This document shows, one piece after another, positions 17,467-27,142 of a stretch of DNA of 64,000 nucleotides (its first letter is position 1; each line of letters starts with the position of its first letter). Below the pieces are notes generated by a model. The model was given only the letters and a program-made list of their open reading frames with translations, had not been told where the DNA came from and ran no database searches. This DNA is from CAVWCW01 sp963753615 (GTDB taxonomy: Bacteria; Pseudomonadota; Gammaproteobacteria; Chromatiales; Chromatiaceae): NCBI GenBank assembly GCA_963753615.1, contig CAVWCW010000007.1, positions 186,001 to 250,000 of the forward strand. Direction: 5' to 3'. The translations under genes were made by a program, and so were the position numbers.

Positions 17467-20301
17467 TCACTGGACGCGTCCATGACATTGCTTGTACTTC
17501 TTGCCTGAGCCGCAGGGGCAGGGTTCGTTGCGGCCTACCTTGCGGTCCGGCGCGCACGAAGGGTTTTGGCGGCTTCCTGCGGCAGCTGCGGCTTCGGCGA
17601 TTGCCCTTCCTCGTCGCCGCTGACACCACCGAACTCCTCGTGCTTGAATCGAATGCCGCTGGCTGCCGCCGCGGCCTCGCGGCGCTGACGCTCGACCTCG
17701 GCCAGTCCTCGTCGGCGCGGATCTGCACCCGCGAGACCAGGCCCACCACCTCCTGCTTGAGGCTGTCGAGCATGCCGGAGAACATCTCGAAGGCTTCGCG
17801 CTTGTACTCCTGCTTGGGATTCTTCTGCGCATAACCGCGCAGGTGGATGCCCTGGCGCAGGTAGTCCATGGCCGCCAGGTGTTCCTTCCAGTTGCTGTCC
17901 AGCGTCTGCAGCATCACCGCCTTCTCGAAGTGGCGCATCACCTCCGCGCCGACGCCTGCTCTCCTTTCGCGCGTAGTCCTCTTCCAGGGTCTTGAGTATC
18001 CGCTCGCGCAGGGTCTCCTCGTGCAGGTCGTGGTCCTGCTCCAGCCACTTGGCTACCGGCCAGCTGCCGCCGAACTCCTTTTCAAGCGCCTGCTCCAGGC
18101 CCGGCACGTCCCACTGCTCCTCCAGACTCTGGGGCGCGATGTAGAGGTGATCACCTGCTCGATCACGTCCCGGCGCATGGCCTCGATGGTCTCGTAGATG
18201 TCCTCCACATCCATCAACTCATTGCGCTGGGCATACACCACCTGCGCTGGTCGTTGGCCACGTCGTCGTATTCCAGCAGTTGTTTGCGGATGTCGAAGTT
18301 GCGCCCCTCGACCTTGCGCTGGGCGTTCTCGATCGCCTTGTTTACCCAGGGGTGCTCGATCGCCTCGCCTTCCTGCATGCCGAGCTTCTGCATCAGGTTG
18401 CCGACCCGCTCGGAGGCGAAGATACGCATCAGGCTATCTTCCAGCGACAGGTAGAAGCGGGTCGAGCCCGGGTCGCCCTGGCGCCCAGAGCGACCGCGCA
18501 GCTGGTTGTCGATGCGCCGCGATTCGTGGCGCTCGGAGCCGATCACGTGCAAGCCGCCGGCCTCGATCACCCGCTGGTGCAACTCTTGCCAGCCGGTTTT
18601 AAGCTGTTCAAGCGCCGCCGGATCCGCGTCTTCTCCCAAAGCCTCAGCCTGCACCTCCGGATTGCCGCCCAGCACGATATCGGTACCGCGCCCCGCCATG
18701 TTGGTGGCGATGGTAATCGCTCCCGGGCGCCCGGCCTGGGCGATAATGAGGGCCTCGCGCTCATGCTGCTTGGCGTTGAGTACCTCATGCGGGATCTTGG
18801 CCTCGTCGAGCAGGCTTGAGACCAATTCCGAAGTCTCGATGGAGGCAGTGCCGACCAGTACCGGCTGGCCGCGCTTCACGCAGTCCTTAATGTCGTCGAC
18901 AATAGCCTGGTACTTCTCGTTGGCGGTGAGATAGACCAGATCCCCCAAGTCTTCGCGAATCATCGGCCGGTGAGTGGGGATTACAATCACCTCCAAGCCG
19001 TATATCTGCTGGAACTCGAAGGCCTCGGTGTCGGCGGTTCCGGTCATGCCTGAGAGCTTCTCGTACAGCCGGAAGTAGTTCTGGAAGGTAATCGAGGCCA
19101 GGGTCTGGTTCTCGTTCTGGATCGGCACCCGCTCCTTGGCTTCGACCGCCTGGTGCAAGCCCTCGGACCAGCGTCGGCCCGGCATGGTGCGGCCGGTGAA
19201 CTCGTCGACAATGATGATCTGCTGATCACGCACGATGTACTCGACATTGCGCTGGAACAAGGCGTGGGCACGCAGCGCCGCATTGACGTGGTGCATCAGC
19301 AGAATGTTGGCGCTGTCGTAGAGGCTGGAGTCCGCCGACAGCAGCCCCATCTCGGTCAGCATCTCCTCCACGTGCTGGTGTCCGTCCTCGCTTAAAAAGA
19401 CTTGGCGCGCCTTTTCGTCCACCGAATAATCGCCGGGGCCGAACGGCTCCTCCCCCTCTGGCGGATTTGGGATCGGGTCCTGGCGCTTCAGGCGGGGAAT
19501 AACCTGATCGATCTGGGTATAAAGTTCAGAGTTGTCGTCGGTAGGGCCCGAGATGATCAACGGGGTGCGCGCCTCATCAATCAGGATCGAATCGACCTCG
19601 TCGACGATGGCGAAGTGTTGACCGCGCTGCACCCGCTGCTCGGCGCTGAACGCCATATTGTCGCGCAGATAGTCGAAGCCGAATTCATTGTTGGTGCCAT
19701 AGGTGATATCGCAGGCGTAGACCTCGCGCCGGCTCACCGGCCGCAGATGTCGATAGCCGCCGGCAGCACCATCGTAGTCTGGATCGAGCCGATAGGAGCT
19801 GGAATCGGGCCCCAAGCCGCCGGAGGAGTTGATCACCCCGACGCTGAGCCCGAGGAAGTGGTAGAGACGCCCCATCCACTCGGCATCGCGCCGGGCCAGG
19901 TAGTCGTTGACCGTAACCACGTGCACACCCTTGCCCGGCAGGGTATTGAGATAGCCAGCCAGGGTGGCCACCAGGGTCTTACCCTCACCGGTGCGCATCT
20001 CGGCGATCTTACCGCTGTTAAGCACCATGCCGCCGACCATCTGCACATCAAAGTGGCGCATGCCCAGCGCCCGCTTGCCGGCTTCGCGCACCACCGCAAA
20101 GGCTTCGGGTAGGAGATTGTCCAGGGTCTCGCCCTGCTCCAGTCGGCCGCGCAATTCCGCAGTCTTGGCCGCCAGCTGCTCGTCGCCCAGGGCCTCGATC
20201 TCCGGCTCGTGCTGGTTGATCTTCCCGACCTCCTTGGTCAACCGCTTGACGACCCGCTCATTACGGCTACCGAAGACCTTCTTGAAAATTTTGCTGACCA
20301 T
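17467..20301 (-). CDS. secA: Preprotein translocase ATPase SecA (C-terminal third broken by apparent indels)
   Basis: Motor of the Sec translocon. The first ~690 residues are in one frame and show GMRHFDVQMVGGMVL, MRTGEGKTLVATL (Walker A), DEVDSILIDEARTPLI and the second helicase domain GRGTDIVLGG and RGRSGRQGDPGS. After DDVANDQR the frame breaks. The helical scaffold continues as VVYAQRNELMDVEDIYETI, FGGSWPVAKWLEQD and LQTLDSNWKEHLAAMDYLRQ. The SecB- and lipid-binding zinc tail NEPCPCGSGKKYKQCHG ends at 17467. Inferred indels: missing bases near 18241, 18145, 17701 and 17560, one extra near 17962. The corrected length is 2838 bases, 945 residues. An essential gene, so error is more likely than loss. 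Confidence 0.93.
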
Positions 20302-20851
20302 GGATTACGCCCGGTAAAGGAATGCGAAAACGGATAATGATACCGCATAAAAGCGGTGCGAAGTTAGCGCGCTGGCCAAACGGCCCGGTTGCGTGGTGAA
20401 GTGGCGCCAGACGCCACCGATTGCAAGCCGCAACGGGGTCGGGCAAAGGAAGGACGGGCATGGAGCGCGCGGGTGCGGGATCAAGTCCAGTTTGCAGTGC
20501 CACCGGGTTGCCGGCACGCACCGAATATACCGAGCTCGATCGCAACAACCCGGCGCCCGGTCGCCCGCCGGAGGTAAACTGGGTGGAACTGCCGCACCGA
20601 GTTCTCCCGGATGCGGGCCCGAGGCTGCCCAATTACGCCGGCGCGGCCCCTGACCACCGCCCCGAAGCAAGCCAACGGCCCGTTCCGGCTCGAAATCGCG
20701 GTAGCGTCAAGCACGGAAAGGGGAATTCGCACCGCCGATGGGGTATCTTCTTTTATATTCGTCTATATTCGGCGGAGGGCCGACGGCCGTCGATTGCCTC
20801 GGCGCTCGGCACCAGCACCAACCCAACCCGAATATTTGTCACATTGACCTT
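20302..20851. other. Intergenic region between secA and dciA; no gene recognised
   Basis: About 550 bases separating two divergent genes. Short open frames here show no family similarity. Gammaproteobacteria often carry an M23 peptidase or secM-like gene at this place; I see no trace of one. A tandem TATATTCG repeat near 20753-20771 is AT-rich and may be part of the dciA promoter, but no clear -35 accompanies it. Confidence 0.6.
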
Positions 20852-21289
20852 ATGGCAACCAGCCCCATCCCGCTGAAGAAACTGTTGCAAAACTGCAACT
20901 CTCTTCGCCAGCTTGGGGCCCGCCTGTCGCAGCAGCGGGCGTTCCTGGAACGGGTCCGCCGCCAACTCCCCGAGTACCTCGCCCCGCACTGCCAAGCGGC
21001 GGTGTTCGAGGCCGGACGGCTTACCTTGTACGCCGCTTCACCGGCCTGGGCCAGCCGACTGCGGTACCTGGCCGGCGAACTGAAGCAGGGATTGGGAAGC
21101 GGGTTCACCGGTTTGCGAGAGGTGCGGGTCCGGGTCATCGGCGCGGACATCCTGCCCCCGCCGAGCCCCAATCACGAGCCGGTCCGGCCATTGTCGACCA
21201 GGAACCGAGCAATACTGCGCGAGACAGCCGATGGGCTGCAGGATCCTGGCCTAAGCGAAGCACTGCGCCGCCTGGCGCGCCACGGCTGA
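20852..21289 (+). CDS. dciA: DciA-like DUF721 protein (replicative helicase loader)
   Basis: 145 residues. The N-terminal half (PLKKLLQNCNSLRQLGARLS, then LERVRRQLPEYLAPHC and LTLYAASPAWASRLRYL) is the DUF721/DciA KH-like domain, followed by a proline-rich and basic tail. DciA loads the replicative helicase in bacteria that lack DnaC. The ATG at 20852 is the only start that trims non-homologous sequence; no clear Shine-Dalgarno precedes it. It sits between lpxC and secA, a common gammaproteobacterial placement. Confidence 0.82.
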   Translation: MATSPIPLKKLLQNCNSLRQLGARLSQQRAFLERVRRQLPEYLAPHCQAAVFEAGRLTLYAASPAWASRLRYLAGELKQGLGSGFTGLREVRVRVIGADILPPPSPNHEPVRPLSTRNRAILRETADGLQDPGLSEALRRLARHG

Positions 21290-21290
21290 C

Positions 21291-21322
21291 AAAAAAAGCG
21301 CCACACCCATAAGGCATGGCGC
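21291..21322 (-). terminator. Rho-independent terminator of lpxC
   Basis: A stem with GCGCCA and TGGCGC arms is preceded on the plus strand by seven adenines. On the minus strand it reads as a hairpin plus U-tract, 25 bases past the lpxC stop. It may also serve as a hairpin end for the convergent dciA transcript. Confidence 0.75.
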
Positions 21323-21347
21323 GGATTCTAGGGGGGCGACCGACCGA

Positions 21348-22259
21348 TCAGCCGACGGTGATCGGCTTCATATACGAGATCGGCACGGGGTCGCTTTCGT
21401 CGAAGGTAACCTCTTCCCAGGCATCCTGCCGTTTGATCAACTCCTTCAGTAGCCGATTGTTCAGGGCATGCCCCGACTTGTGGCCCATAAAGGCCCCGAT
21501 CAGGCTGTGGCCGAGGAGATATAGGTCACCGATGGCATCGAGGATTTTGTGCTTCACGAACTCGTCCTCGTAGCGCAGTCCGTCTTCGTTGAGCACCCGG
21601 TAGTCGTCGACCACGATGGCGTTGTCCAGGCTACCGCCCAAAGCCAGTTGGTGCTGGCGCAACATCTCCAGGTCGCGCAGGAAGCCGAAGGTCCGAGCCC
21701 GGCTGACCTCCTTAACGAAGGACGTGGAGGAGAAATCTACGCTCGCAGTCTGCGCCCGTTCGCGAAAGGCCGGGTGATCGAAATCGATGGTGAAACCTAC
21801 TTTGAAGCCGTCAAAGGGCTCGAAGCTGGCCCATTTATCACCGTCTTCCACCCGCACCGGGCGCTTGATGCGGATAAAGCGCTTGGCCGCGTTCTGCTCT
21901 TCCACCCCGGCGGATTGGATCAGGAACACAAATGGGCCGGCGCTACCGTCCATGATCGGTACCTCAGCAGCACTGACGTCCACGTAGGCGTTGTCCACCC
22001 CCAGCCCCGCAAAGGCCGAGAGCAAGTGCTCAACCGTAGAAATCTTCACCCCATTATGCTCCAGGGCGGTGGACAACCGGGTGTCGCCCACGTTTTCCGC
22101 CCGGGCGGCGATTTCCACCGGCTGCTCCAGGTCAACCCGGCGGAATACGATCCCGGTGTTCGGGGCTGCCGGTCGCAGGGTCAGGTACACCTTGTCCCCG
22201 GTATGCAGGCCAACGCCAGTGGCGCGGATCACATTCTTCAGCGTGCGTTGCTTGATCAT
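21348..22259 (-). CDS. lpxC: UDP-3-O-acyl-N-acetylglucosamine deacetylase
   Basis: Zinc enzyme for the committed step of lipid A synthesis. 303 residues from the ATG at 22259 (MIKQRTLKNVIRATGVGLH). Zinc ligands are visible in STVEHLLSAFAGLGVDN and HKILDAIGDLYLLGH, and the HKSGHALNN motif follows. It demonstrates an LPS-bearing envelope. It sits downstream of ftsZ, with its own promoter in the intergenic region. Confidence 0.96.
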   Translation of the reverse strand: MIKQRTLKNVIRATGVGLHTGDKVYLTLRPAAPNTGIVFRRVDLEQPVEIAARAENVGDTRLSTALEHNGVKISTVEHLLSAFAGLGVDNAYVDVSAAEVPIMDGSAGPFVFLIQSAGVEEQNAAKRFIRIKRPVRVEDGDKWASFEPFDGFKVGFTIDFDHPAFRERAQTASVDFSSTSFVKEVSRARTFGFLRDLEMLRQHQLALGGSLDNAIVVDDYRVLNEDGLRYEDEFVKHKILDAIGDLYLLGHSLIGAFMGHKSGHALNNRLLKELIKRQDAWEEVTFDESDPVPISYMKPITVG

Positions 22260-22400
22260 TACGGTGTCTGTCTCCCCGTCGCCCGGCAGAATTTCTCGGG
22301 TTGCGTCGCCTTCGCGCCGGTACCAAACCGGCTGGCCGGCGCCCCCTGGAGGGCGTAAGGCCGACGACACGCTGCAACCCAGAATTGCTCAACTGTAGGG

Positions 22401-22429
22401 ATTGTAACACAGTGGCAAAATTCTGACAA
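22401..22429 (-). promoter_or_regulatory. Putative sigma-70 promoter of lpxC
   Basis: Minus-strand -35 TTGTCA (22429-22424), 17-base spacer and -10 TACAAT (22406-22401), both 5 of 6 to consensus. The predicted leader to the lpxC ATG is about 135 bases. Confidence 0.65.
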
Positions 22430-22919
22430 AATTCTACCACAACCCTGGCTCATCCATATCGAGTGTACACCATGACGATCTCAGGGACGCGTTCGTCCGC
22501 TGTCGGGGAAAGGCCGCTAGACAGCGTGTCCACCAGGTATCGCGTCCCTGGCGCAGGGCCTGTGCGGCTGAGCGCCGCTCTGGGACGAAATCGATAGCCA
22601 TAGCGCAAGCCCAGGCGTACAGGAACCAGCCAGGGGTGCGATAGCGAAGCGGCGTTATACAGGGGGTTTCGCTGCAGATGCCTCCGCAGTTCTATTCAAG
22701 GTCGCGAACTTCCAGCCGCTTATGCGCAGCCGCCTCGCGGCATGGCTAACTATCCAGGCTTTCCCCTGAGAGGCAGCATGCCCCCCATTTCCATCGCCTC
22801 AAGCGATGGAAAATGGGGGCTGCTGGAAACCACGTTTTCGATAGCGATGCTGCAAAGAGTAGGAAATAACCCTACTCAGGGTTTGCTAAGCGCCGCCCCC
22901 CGGAGGAGAAAACCGGAAC
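22430..22919. other. Structured ftsZ-lpxC intergenic region
   Basis: About 490 bases without a recognisable gene on either strand. It holds nested inverted repeats: GGGACGCG (22484-22491) with CGCGTCCC (22541-22548), enclosing CGCTGTC (22498-22504) with GACAGCG (22520-22526). A further AGCGAA/TTCGCT pair lies to the right (about 22640-22672), and a long hairpin sits close to ftsZ. I recognise no known RNA family or insertion element. Confidence 0.5.
22775..22824 (-). terminator. Long hairpin downstream of ftsZ
   Basis: Arms at 22775-22797 and 22803-22824 pair over roughly 20 bases (core CCATCGC with GCGATGG, then the CCCCCATTT/AAATGGGGG type pairing, then AGCA with TGCT), with a five-base loop. 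It lies about 95 bases after the ftsZ stop. There is no U-tract, so it may be an RNA-stabilising or processing structure rather than a classical terminator. Confidence 0.5.
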
Positions 22920-24107
22920 TCAATCCGCCTGCCGGCGCAGAAAGGCCGGAATATCCAGGTAATCCATGTCCATGTCTTTCTTGCGCTCTCCGTAACCGGA
23001 TGCCGCTCTCTGCTGGCCCTGGCGGATCACCGTCGGCCGGTCCATGTCGCGGTATTCGGTGACAGTGGGGGTCGTGGCAGGAGCCGGCTCCACCGCTGTC
23101 TGTTCCGGTTGGACCAGACGCACCGGCGGCTCGTCCGTGGCTGCCGCTCGGTTCATGCCCAGCCCGGTTGCGACCACGGTGACCCTCAACTCGTCGTCCA
23201 GTTCCGGATCGATGACGGTACCGACGACTACCGTCGCTTCTTCGTGAGCGAACTCCTTTACTGTATTGCCAACCTCATCGAACTCGCCGATGGACAGGCT
23301 CAGTCCCGCGGTGATGTTGACGAGGATCCCGCGTGCCCCGGCCAGGTTGATGTCTTCCAACAACGGGCTGCGGATCGCCGCCTCGGCCGCGTCGCGCGCC
23401 CGGTTGTCGCCAGCCGCCGAGCCTGTTCCCATCATCGCCTGCCCCATTTCCGACATTACCGTCTTGACGTCGGCGAAATCGACATTGATCAGGCCCGGGC
23501 GGGTGATCAGCTCGGCGATGCCCTGCACCGCGTTGAGCAACACATCGTTGGCCTTTTTGAATGCGTCGAGAAGGCTCATTTCCTTACCGAGCACCGCCAG
23601 CAACTTTTCGTTGGGGATGGTGATCAGGGAGTCGACGTGTTTGGTCAGTTCGTCCATGCCCACCTCGGCCACTTTCATCCGTTTGGAGCCCTCGAACGGG
23701 AACGGCTTGGTTACCACCGCCACTGTCAATATCCCCAACTCCTTGGCGATCTCGGCCACCACGGGAGCCGCCCCGGTGCCGGTGCCACCACCCATTCCGG
23801 CGGTGATGAATACCATGTCGGCCCCCTCCAGAGCCTCTTGTATGCGCTCCCGGTCCTCCTGTGCCGATTGGCGCCCGACATCCGGGTTGGTGCCCGCGCC
23901 AAGCCCCTTGGTGATATTGGAACCGAGTTGAAGAATCGTGCGCGCATTGCTGCGCTTGAGTGCCTGGGCGTCGGTGTTGGCACAGATGAAATCGACGCCC
24001 TCCAACTCCTTCTCCACCATATGACACACCGCATTGCCGCCACCGCCGCCGATGCCGACAACTTTGATCACCGCACTCTGGCTGTGAGTATCCATCAGTT
24101 CGAACAT
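22920..24107 (-). CDS. ftsZ: Cell division GTPase FtsZ
   Basis: Tubulin homologue that forms the Z ring. 395 residues from the ATG at 24107, preceded by a strong Shine-Dalgarno (GGAGGAAAG). It has VVGIGGGGGNAV, the tubulin signature GGGTGTGAAPVVAEIAKE, and NVDFADVKTVM (T7 loop). The conserved C-terminal peptide LDIPAFLRRQ binds FtsA and ZipA. Last gene of the dcw cluster. Confidence 0.97.
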   Translation of the reverse strand: MFELMDTHSQSAVIKVVGIGGGGGNAVCHMVEKELEGVDFICANTDAQALKRSNARTILQLGSNITKGLGAGTNPDVGRQSAQEDRERIQEALEGADMVFITAGMGGGTGTGAAPVVAEIAKELGILTVAVVTKPFPFEGSKRMKVAEVGMDELTKHVDSLITIPNEKLLAVLGKEMSLLDAFKKANDVLLNAVQGIAELITRPGLINVDFADVKTVMSEMGQAMMGTGSAAGDNRARDAAEAAIRSPLLEDINLAGARGILVNITAGLSLSIGEFDEVGNTVKEFAHEEATVVVGTVIDPELDDELRVTVVATGLGMNRAAATDEPPVRLVQPEQTAVEPAPATTPTVTEYRDMDRPTVIRQGQQRAASGYGERKKDMDMDYLDIPAFLRRQAD

Positions 24108-24177
24108 TGCCTTTCCTCCCGTGTGCCGCCGCACACTATTCTGCCCATGAATGAAACTATCAAAACCCAAAACACGC

Positions 24178-25413
24178 TTAGAAATTACCCTGGAACCAAC
24201 TCTTCATCCGCTCCCACACCGCCTTCATGCCGCCGGCGGCGGGGGTATCGTCCAACCGCGCTGACCGGTTTTTGTAACCGAACAGCAACAGCCCTACACC
24301 GGTGGCGTAGATGGGATTGCGCACTACCTCGCCGAGGCCGGTAACGTACTGGGGCGCCCCCAGCCGCACCGGCATGTGAAACACCTCTTCCGCCAGCTCG
24401 ATCAACCCCTCCATCTTGGCGCTACCGCCGGTCAGCACGACGCCCCCGGCGATCAGATCCTCGAACCCACTGCGCCGCAGTTCCGCCTGCACCAGGGTGA
24501 GCAACTCCTCGTAACGGGGCTCCACCACCTCGGCCAGGGTCTGGCGCGAAAGTCGCCGCGGCGGCCGCTCGCCGATACTCGGCACCTCGATGGTCTCGTC
24601 GCCCCGCGCCAGCTGAGTCAACGCGCAGGCATACTTGATCTTGATGTCCTCGGCGTGCTGGGTCGGGGTGCGCAGGGCCACCGCGATGTCGTTGGTGACC
24701 TGATCGCCGGCAATCGGAATGACTGCGGTATGCCGGATCGAGCCCTCGGTAAACACGGCGATATCGGTGGTACCGCCGCCGATATCCACCAGGCAGACCC
24801 CTAGCTCTTTTTCATCTTCGGTCAGCACCGAATAGCTGGAGCTGAGCTGCTCCAGCACCAGGTCGTCGGCCTCCAGCCCACAGCGGCGTACGCACTTAAT
24901 GATGTTCTGGGCCGCGCTCACCGCCCCGGTCACCATGTGCACTCGCGCCTCCAGGCGAACCCCGGACATCCCCACCGGTTCCATGATCCCTTCCTGGTCG
25001 TCGATGATGAATTCCTGGGGCAGGATATGCAGGATCTTCTGGTCCGCCGGAATCGCCACTGCCCGCGCTGCGTCGATCACGCGATCGACGTCGCTGCGGC
25101 TCACCTCCTTGTCCTTGATGGCGACGATGCCATGGGAGTTGAGGCTACGGATGTGACTGCCGGCGATGCCGGCGTGTACCGAGTGGATCTCGCAGCCGGC
25201 CATCAGCTCCGCCTCTTCCACCGCCCGCTGAATCGACTGCACCGTGGACTCGATATTCACCACCACGCCTTTCTTCAGCCCACGCGAGGTGTGTGAGCCA
25301 ATACCGATCACTTCGATCTCATCGTCCGGCTTGATCTCACCCACCAGGGCGACCACCTTGGAGGTGCCGATATCCAGTCCGACAATCAAATTCTTTTCGC
25401 CCTTCTTGGTCAT
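24178..25413 (-). CDS. ftsA: Cell division protein FtsA
   Basis: Actin-like membrane tether for FtsZ. 411 residues. It begins IVGLDIGTSKVVALVGEI (phosphate 1), has VCLVDIGGGTTDIAVF (phosphate 2) and GGVVLTGGSAKMEGL (adenosine motif), and ends in an amphipathic tail containing VWERMKSWFQGNF. It abuts the ftsQ stop with no gap. Confidence 0.96.
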   Translation of the reverse strand: MTKKGEKNLIVGLDIGTSKVVALVGEIKPDDEIEVIGIGSHTSRGLKKGVVVNIESTVQSIQRAVEEAELMAGCEIHSVHAGIAGSHIRSLNSHGIVAIKDKEVSRSDVDRVIDAARAVAIPADQKILHILPQEFIIDDQEGIMEPVGMSGVRLEARVHMVTGAVSAAQNIIKCVRRCGLEADDLVLEQLSSSYSVLTEDEKELGVCLVDIGGGTTDIAVFTEGSIRHTAVIPIAGDQVTNDIAVALRTPTQHAEDIKIKYACALTQLARGDETIEVPSIGERPPRRLSRQTLAEVVEPRYEELLTLVQAELRRSGFEDLIAGGVVLTGGSAKMEGLIELAEEVFHMPVRLGAPQYVTGLGEVVRNPIYATGVGLLLFGYKNRSARLDDTPAAGGMKAVWERMKSWFQGNF

Positions 25414-26220
25414 TCAGGCGCGTCTCCCGTCCACTGCTTCGAACCGCCGGCGGTCGCCGGCTGCCACTTCGACCGGCCGCCACCGTATCGCCAGCCCGTT
25501 GGCATAGCGCATGTCCACGATTTCCATCCGGCCGCCACCGCTTGCCATCAGCCGCGGGTACAAGCGCAGGAAGCGCCCCACCCTTGCGGCCAGTTCGCGG
25601 CTACCCAGATGCACCAGAGGTCCCTTTTCCAACTCCAGGGTCCAGGCACCGCGGGCATCCAGCCGGAGCCGGCTCACTTCCAACCCAAGGGCTCGCAGGC
25701 GCGGCCGCAGGGATAGCAATTCTTCGCTCACCCGGTTTGCCGAGCCCTCCGGCCCGTCCAACTGGGCCAGGCCGGGGGGGCGGCGCCCGTCTTCCGGCGT
25801 GAACACCTGGCCACGGCGGTTTACCAAAGACTCTGTGCCCCAGAGCGCCAACGGCAGCTGCTCGTCGACCCGAAGGTGCAGCCGATCGGGCCAAACCCGG
25901 CGCGCCTCGGCCCGTTCGATCCACGCCAAGGCGGCGGCTGCCTCGCGCACCCGTTCCAAGTTCACGCCGAAGAAGCTGCCGTTCACCTCCGGCGCCACCG
26001 CCCGTTCCAGCACCGGCAGTTGCAGATAGTGCAGCTCGCCTTCTATGTGCACGACCCGCAGCGGCAGCAGTGCCGGATCGGTCAACCGCTCCCAGCCCCA
26101 GGCACCGCCCAACCCCATAGCGCCGAACAGCAGCAGCGCCAGCAACCAGCTGCGCCACACCCGCAATCGCGCCGGCGCAGGCACCGGAGCCTTGGTTTTC
26201 GGTTTCGCCTGAGACGCCAT
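25414..26220 (-). CDS. ftsQ: Cell division protein FtsQ
   Basis: Bitopic divisome protein of 268 residues. A basic cytoplasmic tail is followed by one membrane helix (SWLLALLLFGAMGLGGAW, about residues 25-42), then a POTRA domain starting LRVVHIEGELHYL and the beta domain. The ATG at 26220 directly follows the ddl stop, and this choice gives a normal FtsQ length. Confidence 0.93.
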   Translation of the reverse strand: MASQAKPKTKAPVPAPARLRVWRSWLLALLLFGAMGLGGAWGWERLTDPALLPLRVVHIEGELHYLQLPVLERAVAPEVNGSFFGVNLERVREAAAALAWIERAEARRVWPDRLHLRVDEQLPLALWGTESLVNRRGQVFTPEDGRRPPGLAQLDGPEGSANRVSEELLSLRPRLRALGLEVSRLRLDARGAWTLELEKGPLVHLGSRELAARVGRFLRLYPRLMASGGGRMEIVDMRYANGLAIRWRPVEVAAGDRRRFEAVDGRRA

Positions 26221-26221
26221 C

Positions 26222-27142
26222 TCAGTCCTGCTCCAGGCTGGTTTCGAGAATGCGCCACACCAGCTCATCAAATCCTATGCCCGCCGCCGCCGCCGCCATC
26301 GGCACCAGGCTGTGATCGGTCATGCCCGGTACCGTATTCACCTCGATCAGAAACGGGCTCTGCTGCTCGTCCAGCAGGATATCCACCCGCCCCCAGCCGC
26401 TGGCACCCACCGCCTCAAAGGACTCCAGGGCCAGCGCCTGCAACTGCTGCTCGGCCCCCGGGGCGAGGCCGCAGGGGCAGTGGTACTGGGTGCTTTCAGC
26501 CTGGTACTTGGCCGCATAGTCGTAGAACGCATTCGGCGTCTCCAAGCGGATCAACGGCAACGCCGAACTGCCCAGGATCGCGGCGGTGTACTCCGCACCC
26601 TGTATCCAGCGCTCGGCCAGCACCAATCGGTCGTAGCCGGCCGCCAGGCGGTAGGCTGCGGCCAGCTGCTCGTCATCGTCGGCACGGCCCATGCCAATGC
26701 TGGAGCCCTCATGGGCCGGCTTCACCATCAGCGGGAAACCGAGCGCCGCCGCCTGCGCCAGGTCGTCCTCGCCGCGCAGCAGTGCGAACGCAGGGGTCGG
26801 CAGGCCAAGCCCCTGCCACAGCAGCTTGCAGCGATACTTGTCCATGCCCAGTGCCGAACCCAGGACGCCGCTGCCGGTGTAGGGAAGGCCCAGGCTGTCC
26901 AGGGCGCCCTGGATCTGGCCGTCCTCGCCGCCGCGCCCGTGGAGCACGATAAAGGCGCGGTCGTATTCACCGAGATCCAGGCCCTGCCCCGACTCGACCG
27001 CCGGGTCCACGGCCTCGGCCTGCACGCCGCGCCGCAGCAGGGCGGCCAGCACCGCCGCGCCGCTGCGCATCGAGATTTCGCGCTCGGCGGAGGTTCCTCC
27101 GAACAGTACCGCCACCCGCCCGAAGTCCTCGGCCCGGGTCAT
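26222..27142 (-). CDS. ddl: D-alanine--D-alanine ligase
   Basis: ATP-grasp enzyme making the D-Ala-D-Ala dipeptide. 306 residues. Motifs: VAVLFGGTSAEREISMRSG, FIVLHGRGGEDGQIQG, VKPAHEGSSIGM and FLIEVNTVPGMTDHSLVP. The ATG at 27142 overlaps the murB stop as ATGA. Confidence 0.96.
   Translation of the reverse strand: MTRAEDFGRVAVLFGGTSAEREISMRSGAAVLAALLRRGVQAEAVDPAVESGQGLDLGEYDRAFIVLHGRGGEDGQIQGALDSLGLPYTGSGVLGSALGMDKYRCKLLWQGLGLPTPAFALLRGEDDLAQAAALGFPLMVKPAHEGSSIGMGRADDDEQLAAAYRLAAGYDRLVLAERWIQGAEYTAAILGSSALPLIRLETPNAFYDYAAKYQAESTQYHCPCGLAPGAEQQLQALALESFEAVGASGWGRVDILLDEQQSPFLIEVNTVPGMTDHSLVPMAAAAAGIGFDELVWRILETSLEQD

Noticed and set aside
17467..18243. Programmed ribosomal frameshifting in secA
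   Set aside because: Several shifts in both directions at unrelated short motifs, with no slippery heptamer; the same pattern continues into argJ.
22560..22740. Integron attC site or decayed transposase in the ftsZ-lpxC gap
   Set aside because: No proper GTTRRRY/RYYYAAC pair and no transposase-like translation in any frame.
22775..22824. CRISPR repeat
   Set aside because: A single hairpin without spaced repetition; no cas genes in the window.
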